56,798 bases of DNA from Rubrivivax sp. (GTDB lineage: Bacteria > Pseudomonadota > Gammaproteobacteria > Burkholderiales > Burkholderiaceae_C), in assembly GCA_030680415.1 (NCBI GenBank), contig JAUXVE010000153.1:1-56798 (forward strand). The letters are read 5' to 3'. This document shows, one piece after another, positions 32,990 to 48,440 of this stretch (the stretch's first letter is position 1; the number at the start of each line of letters is the position of its first letter). The notes under the pieces are model-generated. The model saw only the letters and a list, made by a program, of their open reading frames with translations, did not search any database and was not told the DNA's origin. Made by a program: the position numbers and the translations under genes.

Positions 32990-34609
32990 ATGGTCGTGCC
33001 GCAAGTCCCCAGGGTGCTCCTGCAATTCGTCGACGACGAAATGCTGCGTGCGCCGCTGCTTTTCGATCAGCTGATCGAGAGCACGCGTAGATCCGCCCGC
33101 GAGGCGATGGTCACGATGGGCCCGCTGCAGCATTCGGCAATGGCCGAACTGGTGCAGGCACTGCGGGCGCATCAGTCGCGCCTGGCGGAGTACTTCCTGC
33201 ACTCGCTGCGCGAACAGGTCAACGCGGAACTGCTGCAGAGCAAGCCGCCGCCGCCGCAGCAACGTCATCAGCCGCAGGCCTGGGCCCTCGTCGACGAGGA
33301 CGAGGTGGCGCTGGACGTCGAGATGTCGCACACCGTCGAGGCCATCAAGAGCACGGCCGAACACGAACTGCTCGAGCTGCAGACCTACACTTCGGCACTG
33401 GTCGGCGACCCCGACGTGACGCGCGACCACAACCCCTTCCGCGCCGAGACCTTCGCGCGCGCCCTGTGGGACACCGCCCAGGCCTTGCCGATGTCGCGTG
33501 GGCACCAGGTTGCTTTCGTGCGCTACGCGGGCCCGGCACTGGCACAGCTGCTGCGGATGAGCTACGCCGCAACCACCTCGCGGCTGGAACAGCAGGGGCT
33601 GGAGCCTGCGGCGTATCGGACGGTGATCCTGCCGCCCGGCGCACGACGCAACCGCTTTGGCGAGACCACCATCGCGCCCGACCTGCAACGCATGCGGGAA
33701 ACGATGCCGGCGCCGCTGGAAGGCGATCTCAGCTACGAGGGCCAGAAGCCCGATGAGCGGCCCCGCGATCAAGGGCGCAACGTCGCCGGCGAGACCACGA
33801 CCCTGGTCGACCGGCAGGCGGTGGAACTGGTGAGCCGGCTCTTCGACGCCATGGCTGCCGACGAGCGCGTGCCCGCCGACGTCAGCCTGCTGATCGCGCG
33901 CCTGCACGGCCCGGTGATGCGGCTGACGCTGCGCGACGGCAGCTTGCTCGACCAGGACGCGCACCCGCTGTGGCGATTCATCAACCGGCTCGCCTTCGAA
34001 GCCGAAATGGTGCCCGACACGGCCGACCCGGTGCGTGTGCAGCTGCTCAAGACGGCACAGGCCACCGTGGATCAGTTGACCAACGAGCCCGAGCAGAACG
34101 CCGGCCTGTACGGCTGGGCCATGGAACGACTGGAAAGCTTCCTGGGCAAGCGCCTGGTGCGCCGGCTCTCGGCCGCCAGCAGCCACATCGGCGCACTGCA
34201 AAGGCTCGAAGACACGCTGTGCGCCGGCCAGACCTCGCCGTCGACGATGCACGGCACGCTCGACGTGGCACAGCTCGACACCGTGCCGGCCGACCTGCTG
34301 GCCGACCCGCAGCGCTTGCCGGCTGGCGCCGGCGACGGCCAGGCCTGGCTGGAAGAGCTGCAGCCCGGCGACTGGGTGCGCATGTTCCTTCAGGGCCGCT
34401 GGGTGCACTCGCAACTGCTGTGGCCGGGTGAACGGCAGGAAATCTGGCTCTTCGGCGATGGCGCGTCCGACGCCACCTGGGCCGTGCGGCGCGGCGCGCT
34501 GCTGCTGATGCGCGAGCAGGCGCTGTTGAAGAAACTCCAGCAGCGCTCGATCGTCGGTTCGGCGGCGGCCCGGGTGCAGGAGCAGATGGCGGCCGCTGCC
34601 GCGGCGTGA
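32990..34609 (+). CDS. DUF1631 family protein
   Basis: A 539-residue soluble protein with the DUF1631 pattern: an N-terminal helical part (including a DEDEVALDVEMSHTVEAI segment), a central low-complexity link (about 230-270) and a conserved C-terminal region ending in LQRRS-like helices. Members are widespread in Burkholderiales and sometimes misnamed thymidine phosphorylase; no function is established. The ATG at 32990 is preferred over TTG 32957 because of its codon and position after the groEL terminator. Confidence 0.8.
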   Translation: MVVPQVPRVLLQFVDDEMLRAPLLFDQLIESTRRSAREAMVTMGPLQHSAMAELVQALRAHQSRLAEYFLHSLREQVNAELLQSKPPPPQQRHQPQAWALVDEDEVALDVEMSHTVEAIKSTAEHELLELQTYTSALVGDPDVTRDHNPFRAETFARALWDTAQALPMSRGHQVAFVRYAGPALAQLLRMSYAATTSRLEQQGLEPAAYRTVILPPGARRNRFGETTIAPDLQRMRETMPAPLEGDLSYEGQKPDERPRDQGRNVAGETTTLVDRQAVELVSRLFDAMAADERVPADVSLLIARLHGPVMRLTLRDGSLLDQDAHPLWRFINRLAFEAEMVPDTADPVRVQLLKTAQATVDQLTNEPEQNAGLYGWAMERLESFLGKRLVRRLSAASSHIGALQRLEDTLCAGQTSPSTMHGTLDVAQLDTVPADLLADPQRLPAGAGDGQAWLEELQPGDWVRMFLQGRWVHSQLLWPGERQEIWLFGDGASDATWAVRRGALLLMREQALLKKLQQRSIVGSAAARVQEQMAAAAAA

Positions 34610-34634
34610 TCGGCACCGTCGGCCCGGGTGACCT

Positions 34635-35504
34635 TCAGGCGGCTGGCAACAGCCGTTCGATGCGGTCGGCCACCAGGGCCGGCTGCTCGTGAACGATCCA
34701 GTGCGAGCCCTGCGGCACCCGTTCGATGTGCAAGGCGGGCACCCAGCGCTCGAGTCCGTCCAGCAGACCGGGCAGCAAGGCGCGGTCCTGCTCGCCCCAG
34801 AGCACCGTCGTCGGCACGCGCACCGTCACCGCGTCGTCGGGCAGCACCAGCGTGTGCAGCGCATCGCCGGGGCCCGACGCAGGCCTGAGGGGCGAAGCGC
34901 GGTAGTAGTTCAGCGGCCCGGTCAGGCCGCCTCTCCAGGAGTCCTCGAACTGCCTGCGCATGACGGGGGTGAGCCAGGCCGCGGCGCCGAAAAACGGCCA
35001 CAGACGCGCGTGGCCGCGCGCGGCCAGCAGCGCCTCGGCGTCGAGCCGGCAGAGGAAATTCATGTACGCGCTGGCCGCCTGCTGCGTCGGGTTTGCACGC
35101 AGTTCGCGCAAAAAGGCTGCCGGATGCGGTGAGTTGATGATCAAGAGCTGCCTGATCAGCTCGGGTCGCTGCGCCGCCAGGGCCCAGGCCAGGGCCCCGC
35201 CCCAGTCGTGCGCCACCAGCACGTCGAGCGGTGCGCCCACGGCCTCGATGGCCGCCGCGATGTCAGCCAGCAAAAGGCGGGCGCGGTAGGACGCCACGTC
35301 GGCGGGCGCCGAAGAGCCCGCATAGCCGCGCAGGTTGGGCGCCACGCAGGCCGTCTGCGGCCCCAGGCGCTGCATCACCTCGTCCCAGACGAAGGCCGCT
35401 TCCGGAAAGCCGTGCAGCAGCATCACCCTTGTGCGCCCGGTGCCCGCAGCACGGCAGGCCAGCGTGATGCCATGCGGCAGCGCCAGGTCGAAGCGTCGTA
35501 TCAC
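34635..35504 (-). CDS. Alpha/beta hydrolase, epoxide-hydrolase-like
   Basis: A 289-residue alpha/beta hydrolase. The oxyanion HGFPE motif (31-35) and the nucleophile region HDWGG with D100 point to the epoxide hydrolase/haloalkane dehalogenase group, where Asp replaces the usual Ser. A cap region follows (about 130-215). The acid lies in GEQDRAL and the general-base His in GSHWIVHEQP. The start codon overlaps the engB stop by 4 bp, so it is translated downstream of engB. The substrate is unknown. Confidence 0.85.
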   Translation of the reverse strand: MIRRFDLALPHGITLACRAAGTGRTRVMLLHGFPEAAFVWDEVMQRLGPQTACVAPNLRGYAGSSAPADVASYRARLLLADIAAAIEAVGAPLDVLVAHDWGGALAWALAAQRPELIRQLLIINSPHPAAFLRELRANPTQQAASAYMNFLCRLDAEALLAARGHARLWPFFGAAAWLTPVMRRQFEDSWRGGLTGPLNYYRASPLRPASGPGDALHTLVLPDDAVTVRVPTTVLWGEQDRALLPGLLDGLERWVPALHIERVPQGSHWIVHEQPALVADRIERLLPAA

Positions 35505-36187
35505 GCCGGCACGGCCCAGCCGTGCAGGACCTCGGCGACGTCGCCCAGACCCTGCCGGGACAGCGCCGAAAACAGCGTCACGCCGATGTCGGCGCCTGCG
35601 GTGGAGAACTCCGCCAGCACCGCCTGCGCCGCCTGCAGCGCGGTCTGGGCATCACGCCGGTTGAGCTTGTCGGCCTTGGTCAGCAGCGCCAGCAGCCGCA
35701 CCTCGCCGTTGGCCAGGCGCGGCGCCATCAGTTCGAGCAAGCGCCGGTCGAGGTCGGTGAAACCCAGCCGCGAATCGATCATCAGCACCACACCGTGCAA
35801 GGGGCGGCGCCACTGCAGGTAGTCGGCCATCACCTCCTGCCAGCGCAGCTTGGCGGCACGCGCCACGGCGGCGTAGCCGTAACCCGGCAGGTCGGCAAAG
35901 AGTGCATCGGGCGCGTCCTTGGGGCCGACTTCGAACAGGTTGATGTGCTGCGTGCGCCCCGGGGTGCGAGACGCGAAGGCCAGGCGCTTCTGTTGCGCCA
36001 GCCGGTTGATGGCAGTGGACTTGCCGGCGTTGCTGCGGCCGACGAAGGCGATCTCGGGCAACTCGCTGGCAGGCAACTGGTCGAGCCGGCTCGCGGTGGT
36101 GAGAAAGCGGGCGCTGTGGGCCCAAGCCAGCGCCGCTTTCGCGCTCTCCCCGAGAGCGTTTTCGGGAGCCTGCAAGGTGGGTGTCAT
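35501..36187 (-). CDS. engB: Ribosome biogenesis GTPase EngB/YihA
   Basis: A 228-residue GTPase needed for late 50S assembly. It has the P-loop GRSNAGKST (50-58), the switch region TPGRTQHIN, DLPGYGYA (G3) and TKADK (G4). The ATG at 36187 fits the family length. It is divergent from the cytochrome c4 gene with 62 bp between starts. Confidence 0.95.
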   Translation of the reverse strand: MTPTLQAPENALGESAKAALAWAHSARFLTTASRLDQLPASELPEIAFVGRSNAGKSTAINRLAQQKRLAFASRTPGRTQHINLFEVGPKDAPDALFADLPGYGYAAVARAAKLRWQEVMADYLQWRRPLHGVVLMIDSRLGFTDLDRRLLELMAPRLANGEVRLLALLTKADKLNRRDAQTALQAAQAVLAEFSTAGADIGVTLFSALSRQGLGDVAEVLHGWAVPA

Positions 36188-36249
36188 GGTGCATTGTAAA
36201 ATTCCTGGCTTTGCTTGACCCACCAGCTCCTTTGTCGAAGGCTCTCCGT

Positions 36250-36864
36250 ATGCAGCTGCCCCTCGTCCTGGCCTTGATGGCCCTGCTCACCGGCCCCGCA
36301 CTGGCCGCCGAAAGCAAGCCCGCGTTCAAGCCCGACCCGGCCAAGGGCCAGCAGCTGGCAGCCACTTGTGCCGCCTGCCACGCCGCCGACGGCACGCGCG
36401 GCCTGCCGGCCAACCCCATCCTGCAGGGCCAGCATCCCGAGTACCTGGTCAAGCAGCTGACCGAGTTCAAGGGCGGCAAGCGTGAGAACGCCATCATGTC
36501 CGGCATGGCGGCGGCGCTGGCCGTAGAAGACATGAAGCACATCGCGGCGTATTACGCGTCGAAAAAGGCGCCGACCGGCTATGCGAAGAGCAAGGACACC
36601 GTGGCCTTGGGCGAGCAGATCTACCGCGGCGGCATCACCTCCAGGCAGGTGCCGGCCTGTGCGGGATGCCACAGCCCCAACGGCGCCGGCGTCCCGGCCC
36701 AGTACCCGCGCCTGGGCGGCCAGCACGGCGAGTACACCGAGGCGCAGTTGCTCGCCTTCCGCTCCGGCGCGCGCGGCAACAACGCGCAGATGACGACCAT
36801 CGCCAACAAGATGAACGAGCGCGAGATCGCCGCCGTCGCCGACTACATCGCCGGGCTGCGCTAG
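36250..36864 (+). CDS. Di-haem cytochrome c4
   Basis: A 204-residue periplasmic electron carrier. A signal peptide (1-20, ending ALAA) is followed by two c-type haem sites, C40-AAC-H44 and C137-AGC-H141, each in a class I cytochrome domain of about 90 residues with downstream Met ligands (MSGMAAAL, MTTIANKM). In betaproteobacteria this family feeds terminal oxidases. It stands alone between divergent engB and a terminator. Confidence 0.92.
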   Translation: MQLPLVLALMALLTGPALAAESKPAFKPDPAKGQQLAATCAACHAADGTRGLPANPILQGQHPEYLVKQLTEFKGGKRENAIMSGMAAALAVEDMKHIAAYYASKKAPTGYAKSKDTVALGEQIYRGGITSRQVPACAGCHSPNGAGVPAQYPRLGGQHGEYTEAQLLAFRSGARGNNAQMTTIANKMNEREIAAVADYIAGLR

Positions 36865-36889
36865 CCGCTTGCCGCCAAGGCAGCACACG

Positions 36890-36915
36890 CGGGCTGGTCT
36901 TGACCAGCCCGTTTG
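36890..36915 (+). terminator. Intrinsic terminator after cytochrome c4
   Basis: A 10-bp stem (CGGGCTGGTC/GACCAGCCCG) closing on two T is followed by TTTG. It is a short-loop terminator 25 bp after the stop codon. Confidence 0.75.
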
Positions 36916-36985
36916 CTTTGGCGGGTCCGTGCTGCTGTAAGGTCCGGCGTCCGTTCACGACTGGAAAGCTCCACTCGGAGCCGCG

Positions 36986-37960
<975 letters not shown>

Positions 37961-38018
37961 AACGGTTGCCGTCGTGCTCAGCCTCGGCGGCCACACGGCT
38001 GCGGCCGCCGTTCCCGCC

Positions 38019-38645
38019 GTGAACCTCAACTCCCTGCTCCTGCACCGCACTGCCAAGCCGCTGTTGTTTGCCGCCGCGCTGCTGCCGCTGGCCGCGCTGC
38101 TGTACGGTGCCATCGCCAACACCCTGGGCGCCAACCCGGCCGAAGCGCTGATCCGCTCCACCGGAGACTGGACGCTGCGCCTGCTGTGCCTGACGCTGGC
38201 CGTCACGCCGCTGCGGCAGTGGACCGGCTGGCACGCGCTGGCCCGGCTGCGGCGCATGCTGGGCCTGTTCACGTTCTTCTACGGCGTGCTGCACTTCCTG
38301 TGCTTTGCCTGGCTGGACATGGGCTTCGCGATCGACGCCATCGTGCGCGACATCGCCAAACGCCCTTTCATACTCGTCGGCACGGCGGCGCTGGCGACGA
38401 TGCTGCCGCTGGCGGCGACCTCGTTCAACCGCGCCATCAAGGCGCTCGGCGCGAAGCGCTGGCAGCAGCTGCACCGCCTGGTCTACGCCACCGCAGGGCT
38501 GGCGGTCCTGCACTTCTTCTGGATGCGCGCCGCCAAGAACGACTTTGCCGAAGTGGCGGTGTATGCCGGCGTGCTGTCGGTGTTGCTGGGTTGGCGCCTG
38601 TGGCGCCGCCTTGCCGCGTGGCCTCACCGAACGACCAGGGCATGA
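38019..38645 (+). CDS. msrQ: Haem-binding membrane subunit MsrQ
   Basis: An inner-membrane b-type cytochrome that passes electrons from the quinone pool to MsrP. The 208 residues form about six helices with conserved His in FFYGVLHFLCF, RLVYATAGLAVLHFFW and nearby, the haem ligands. An upstream in-frame GTG (37974) would add 15 residues; the GTG at 38019 gives the NSLLLHRTAKPLLF opening and the family length and is preferred. After the stop comes a decayed region. Confidence 0.93.
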   Translation: MNLNSLLLHRTAKPLLFAAALLPLAALLYGAIANTLGANPAEALIRSTGDWTLRLLCLTLAVTPLRQWTGWHALARLRRMLGLFTFFYGVLHFLCFAWLDMGFAIDAIVRDIAKRPFILVGTAALATMLPLAATSFNRAIKALGAKRWQQLHRLVYATAGLAVLHFFWMRAAKNDFAEVAVYAGVLSVLLGWRLWRRLAAWPHRTTRA

Positions 38646-38905
38646 AAACCGGCAGCCACCGCGCCACGGGGGCTGCAATTCCAGCCCCATGAACAGCGCC
38701 AGCGCGGCCGGCAGGCCACACGGCGCGGCGAGATGTCTCTCGACGCAGGGCCGCGCTCGCGGGGCGCCAGGGCGGTGGCTGCTGGCAGATACGTGAGGTT
38801 CCTGCGGCCCACGCCGATCTTTCTGGGTCCCCCTTTGGCAGCCGCATGCCCAAGCGATGCGGGCGCATGTTGCCCGTGACCCCTGTAACACGGTAGGCTC
38901 GCTGC
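38646..38905. other. Non-coding gap at the left end of the accessory island
   Basis: No convincing gene is seen. It holds a 7-bp GC hairpin (38669-38688) with no T-run, possibly the msrQ terminator. Codon-like bias on the minus strand hints at worn-out coding sequence, but nothing is recognisable. Confidence 0.4.
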
Positions 38906-39226
38906 ATGGACCCGGTACACCGCATCAGCGACTGGCAAAGCCTGCGCCTCAATCAGGCAGCGATCGATGCCCTGAAACAACAGCCCGAGCGGCTGCAGGA
39001 CGTGCTTGCGACCCTGGATCATTGGGATGCCGTGGCACCTATTGGATCGAAACCGCTTCGAGACCAATGGCGGGAAATCGTGCTGGGCGGGCTTTGGGAA
39101 CGGGCGCTGGCCTTGGACGATAGCGGGCAGCAATTGCGGCAATCCTCGCCGCTGGGCCGCGCCTTGCCGGCCCGTCGGCGGCTGGAAATCATCCGGGCAT
39201 GCAAAGGCCGCAACTCGAACACCTGA
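38906..39226 (+). CDS. Orphan protein, partner of the disrupted nucleotidyltransferase
   Basis: A 106-residue hydrophilic, mainly helical protein (opening MDPVHRISDWQSLRLNQAA). It overlaps the next frame by 28 bp, as small partner genes do upstream of AbiEii-like nucleotidyltransferases. The frame is intact although the downstream partner is broken. I recognise the pair arrangement but not a named family. An antitoxin or accessory role is inference only. Confidence 0.5.
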   Translation: MDPVHRISDWQSLRLNQAAIDALKQQPERLQDVLATLDHWDAVAPIGSKPLRDQWREIVLGGLWERALALDDSGQQLRQSSPLGRALPARRRLEIIRACKGRNSNT

Positions 39227-39494
39227 TCCGCGCCGCCGCCGAGATCACGAACCAGTACGAATTCGTGGTCGTCGGCAGCCAGTCGATCCTGGGTACCCTT
39301 GAGTCGCCGCCCCCCGTGTGCATGGTGTCCATGGTGGCCGACATCTATCCGCGCCGGGCCCTGCCTGGTGCTGGCCGGCGCCGGCTCGAGACAAGGACGC
39401 AGTCTTCGACAAGGCTCTGCTGGCACACGGCATCGTCACACTGTTCGACCTGCAGGCGCTGGACGTGGTGCGCATCATCGAAGAGCGGGATTGA
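39199..39494 (+). pseudogene. Decayed AbiEii/DUF6036-like nucleotidyltransferase
   Basis: The first 50 or so codons read as the start of a nucleotidyltransferase-like protein (RPQLEHLIRAAAEITN, then VVVGSQSILG near 22-31). After VSMVADIYPR the similarity stops. A second frame beginning near 39390 restores a family-like C-terminus (RDKDAVFDKALLAHG, then LFDLQALDVV) and ends with TGA at 39494. About 90 central codons are missing and the two ends are in different frames. This indicates an internal deletion plus a frameshift. Family assignment is from memory of related proteins. Confidence 0.6.
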
Positions 39495-39602
39495 CCGGGA
39501 CATGCGGCCAGACCTGCGGCTTGACGCTTGCCTGGCAAAGGCCTCGGCGCCTACAAGCGCCGAGGCTGAGCCCGGTTGACGACCCACGAAGGGAAACGCC
39601 CC

Positions 39603-40526
39603 ATGCCCACGAATTCGCCCGACAACCCCGTGCCCAGCCAGGGCCGCGTCATCCTGTTCCAGGAGCAGGCGATCCGCCGCAGTTGGCACGGCAACGAGTG
39701 GTGGTTTTCGGTCATCGACGTGGTGGCCGTGCTCTCGGAAAGCAGCTACGCCAACCGCTATTGGTCGGACCTGAAGCGCAAACTGGCACTGGAGGCCGGG
39801 TCGCCTCAACCTTACGAAAAAATCGTAAGGTTGAAGCTGCTGGCCCCCGACGGCAAGTTGCGCGACACCGATTGCGCCAACACCGAGAGCCTGTTTCGCA
39901 TCATCCAGTCCATCCCGTCGCCGAAGGCCGAGCCATTCAAACGCTGGCTGGCACAGGTGGGCTACGAGCGGGTGCAGGAGATCGAGAACCCGGAGCTGGC
40001 AAGTACCCGCGCCCGCAGCTTGTACCAGGCCAAGGGCTACCCAAAGGAATGGATCGAAAAGCGCCTGCGCTCGATGGCGGTTCGCGGCGAACTCACCGAC
40101 GAGTGGAAGGCGCGCGGCGTGCAAGAGGGCAAGGAGTACGCCATCCTCACCGCCGAGATCGCCCGCGCCACGTTCGGCGTCACGCCGGGCGCGCACAAAC
40201 AGCTCAAGGGCCTGGGCGCGGTGAAGACCGGCAACAACCTGCGCGACCACATGACGGACCTGGAGCTGATCTTCACGATGCTCGGCGAAGCCGGCACGAC
40301 GGAGATCGCCCGCAAGCTCGACGCACAGGGCTTCGACCCAAATCGCCGCGCCGCCCGTCAGGGTGGCACCGTGGCCGGCAACGCGCGGCGCGAGCTGGAA
40401 GCCAGGACCGGCGCGCCGGTGCTGAGCAAGAAGAACTACCTGGGCCTGCGCGGCACAGCCCCTGCGATTGAAGCACCGGTACGAGCGATCACGGGCAAGG
40501 CACCCCGCAAAGGCAAGAAAGCGTGA
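39603..40526 (+). CDS. BRO-N domain antirepressor-like protein
   Basis: A 307-residue protein with an N-terminal BRO-N domain (about 10-115: ILFQEQAIRRSWHGNEWWFSVIDVV shortened here to its first residues, and IQSIPSPKAEPFKRWLAQVG). A C-terminal DinD-like part includes RRELEARTGAPVLSKKNYL. Such proteins occur in prophages and as solitary genes and are thought to act on phage repressors. A GAAGGGA site precedes the ATG at 39603. A perfect 12-bp inverted repeat lies within the gene. No other phage genes are near. Confidence 0.75.
   Translation: MPTNSPDNPVPSQGRVILFQEQAIRRSWHGNEWWFSVIDVVAVLSESSYANRYWSDLKRKLALEAGSPQPYEKIVRLKLLAPDGKLRDTDCANTESLFRIIQSIPSPKAEPFKRWLAQVGYERVQEIENPELASTRARSLYQAKGYPKEWIEKRLRSMAVRGELTDEWKARGVQEGKEYAILTAEIARATFGVTPGAHKQLKGLGAVKTGNNLRDHMTDLELIFTMLGEAGTTEIARKLDAQGFDPNRRAARQGGTVAGNARRELEARTGAPVLSKKNYLGLRGTAPAIEAPVRAITGKAPRKGKKA
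39806..39834. repeat. Perfect 12-bp inverted repeat inside the BRO gene
   Basis: The arms tcaaccttacga and tcgtaaggttga flank an AAAAA loop. It lies within the coding sequence over codons for PQPYEKIVRLK. It could be an autoregulatory operator, an RNA hairpin, or conserved by the protein sequence alone. Confidence 0.85.
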
Positions 40527-40563
40527 GCACGGCGCCGCCCCGGCCGCCGCCCCTGCAGCGGCG

Positions 40564-40867
40564 GTGGCCAAGCCGCTGCGCATCAAGACCTTGACGTTGA
40601 CGGACTTCCGCGCATTCCCTGGGCCGGCACCGCAGGCCATCGAGTTCGGTGGCAAGAAGCTGCTCGTCGGCAGTCGAAGATTGGGCCAAGCTGGACCCCG
40701 CACGCAAGCTGCGATTCGAACCGGTGCTGAAGCGTCTGCGGCTGCTCCGAAATGTCGTGCTGAATCCGTATTCGCATCCCCTGGCGCCCAACATTCCGAC
40801 GACCGAGGTCCGGGGTGCGATTGCCGAGGTGGAGAAGCTCATCGGCGCCCTTACCGGCAAGCCTTGA
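40564..40867 (+). pseudogene. Remnant of an AAA/RecF-like ATPase (fused ends)
   Basis: The first part reads KPLRIKTLTLTDFRAFPG and EFGGKKLLV, the usual opening of an SMC/RecF-type ATPase just before its Walker A. Around 40660-40680 the match stops before any GxxGxGKS. In another frame the text continues EDWAKLDPARKLRFEPVLK and PYSHPLAPNIP to a stop at 40867, which looks like the C-terminus of such a protein. Everything between, including the whole nucleotide-binding core, is gone. The size of the loss is inferred. Confidence 0.55.
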
Positions 40868-40891
40868 TTGCGGAGTCGAGGTGCGCTGACA

Positions 40892-46843
<5,952 letters not shown>

Positions 46844-46875
46844 GCAGGCCTGGGCTGGGGTGGAGGCGGGAGATT

Positions 46876-46962
46876 CTAGGAGCCCTTCTCGCCGGTGAAG
46901 ATGTAACCGAGCACGCCCACGCTGTCGCCGAGCTTGATGACGAAGCTGCGCTTGGCCAGCAA
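46876..46962 (-). other. Possible gene remnant between uvrA and mpl
   Basis: On the minus strand a frame reads [19 protein letters not shown] and YIFTGEKG before a TAG stop at 46876. The composition is protein-like (not the Arg/Ala/Pro bias of shadow frames). No ATG or GTG opens it; the frame stays open back into the mpl start. It may be the C-terminal end of a lost gene or chance. Otherwise this 181-bp gap holds no recognised feature. Confidence 0.3.
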
Positions 46963-47024
46963 GTTCGCGACGCCAACAAATGTCGAAAACCTGCCGGCGC
47001 GGGGGTCAAACCTAGAATCCTCGA

Positions 47025-48440
47025 ATGCACCTCCACATCCTCGGCATCTGCGGCACCTTCATGGGCGGGCTGGCGGCGCTGGCGCGCGAGGCCGGCCACC
47101 GCGTCACCGGCTGCGACGCCCAGGTCTACCCGCCGATGAGCGACCAGTTGCGCACGCTCGGCATCGAGCTCGTCGAGGGTTATGGCGCCGACCAGCTGCA
47201 GCTGGCGCCCGACGTGTACGTGATCGGCAACGTCGTGACGCGCGGCAACCCCTTGTTGGAAGCCGTGCTCGACGCCGGCGCGCGTTACACGAGCGGCCCG
47301 CAGTGGCTGGCCGAGAACGTGCTGCAGGGCCGCCACGTGCTGGCGGTGGCCGGCACCCACGGTAAGACCACGACGACGGCGATGCTGGCGTGGATCCTCG
47401 ACCAGGCCGGGCTGCAGCCGGGCTTCCTGGTCGGCGGCGTGCCGCTGAACTTCGGCGTCTCGGCGCGGCTGGGGAACACGAACGCCACGCCTGCGGGCGG
47501 CCTGGGGCCGCCGTTCGTCATCGAGGCCGACGAATACGACACCGCGCTGTTCGACAAGCGCAGCAAGTTCGTTCACTACCGGCCACGCACCGCGGTGCTC
47601 AACAACCTGGAACACGACCACGCCGACATCTTTCCCGACCTGGCCGCCATCGAGACCCAGTTCCACCACCTCGTACGCACCGTGCCGTCCAGCGGCCGGC
47701 TGGTGGTGAATGCACGCGACGCGGCGCTGCAGCGTGTTCTTGCGCGCGGCTGCTGGAGCGAGGTGCTGCGCTTCGGCACCAGGCGCGAGGAACCGGGTGG
47801 CCTGTGCGCGCGCGGCGAGGCGCAGGCCTTCGACGTGCTGCGCGGCAGCCTCAAGGTCGGCCGCGTCGACTGGAACCTGCTCGGCGAACACAACCAGATG
47901 AACGCACTGGCCGCCATCGGTGCTGCCGACCATGTCGGCGTGGCGCCCGAAGCGGCGGCCGCGGCGCTGGCGGGCTTCGAGAACGTGCGCCGCAGGCTGG
48001 AGCTGCGTGGCGAGGCTGCCGGTGTGAAGGTCTACGACGATTTCGCCCACCACCCCACCGCCATGCGCGTCACGGTCGGCGGCCTGCGGCAGTGGGTCGA
48101 AAAGTGCGAGGCCGCTCCCGGCGCGCCGCACCAGCGCATCCTGGCCGTGTTCGAGCCGCGCTCCAACACCATGAAGCTCGGCACCATGAAGGCGCAACTG
48201 CCGTGGGCACTGGAGGAGGCCGACCTCAGCTTCTGCCTGCAGGGCGACTACGGCTGGAGCGTGCGCGAGGCGCTGGTGCCGCTGGGCAGCGCCGCCGTGG
48301 TGGCCGACTCGATCGATGCGCTGGCCGCCGCCGTCGTCAAGGCGGCACGGCCGGGCGACCATGTGCTGTGCATGAGCAACGGCAGCTTCGGCGGCATCCA
48401 CGACAAGCTGCTCGACGCCTTGAAGGCGCGGGGCGTGTGA
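47025..48440 (+). CDS. mpl: Murein peptide ligase Mpl
   Basis: Ligates recycled L-Ala-gamma-D-Glu-meso-DAP tripeptide to UDP-MurNAc. The 471 residues show the Mur-ligase opening HILGICGTFMGGLA, ATP-binding GTHGKTTTT (110-118), an EADEYDTALFDKRSKF segment and a C-terminal domain with DDFAHHPTAM. HHP-type residues and the GTFMGG N-terminus distinguish Mpl from MurC. The following esterase gene starts inside its stop codon. Confidence 0.95.
   Translation: MHLHILGICGTFMGGLAALAREAGHRVTGCDAQVYPPMSDQLRTLGIELVEGYGADQLQLAPDVYVIGNVVTRGNPLLEAVLDAGARYTSGPQWLAENVLQGRHVLAVAGTHGKTTTTAMLAWILDQAGLQPGFLVGGVPLNFGVSARLGNTNATPAGGLGPPFVIEADEYDTALFDKRSKFVHYRPRTAVLNNLEHDHADIFPDLAAIETQFHHLVRTVPSSGRLVVNARDAALQRVLARGCWSEVLRFGTRREEPGGLCARGEAQAFDVLRGSLKVGRVDWNLLGEHNQMNALAAIGAADHVGVAPEAAAAALAGFENVRRRLELRGEAAGVKVYDDFAHHPTAMRVTVGGLRQWVEKCEAAPGAPHQRILAVFEPRSNTMKLGTMKAQLPWALEEADLSFCLQGDYGWSVREALVPLGSAAVVADSIDALAAAVVKAARPGDHVLCMSNGSFGGIHDKLLDALKARGV

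Noticed and set aside
38624..39142. Minus-strand frames opposite the msrQ end and the 106-codon gene
   Set aside because: No start signals or motifs, and the several overlapping frames give conflicting low-complexity sequence.
39603..40526. Prophage called from the BRO gene
   Set aside because: No integrase, structural, lysis or attachment-site sequence is near. BRO genes also occur alone.
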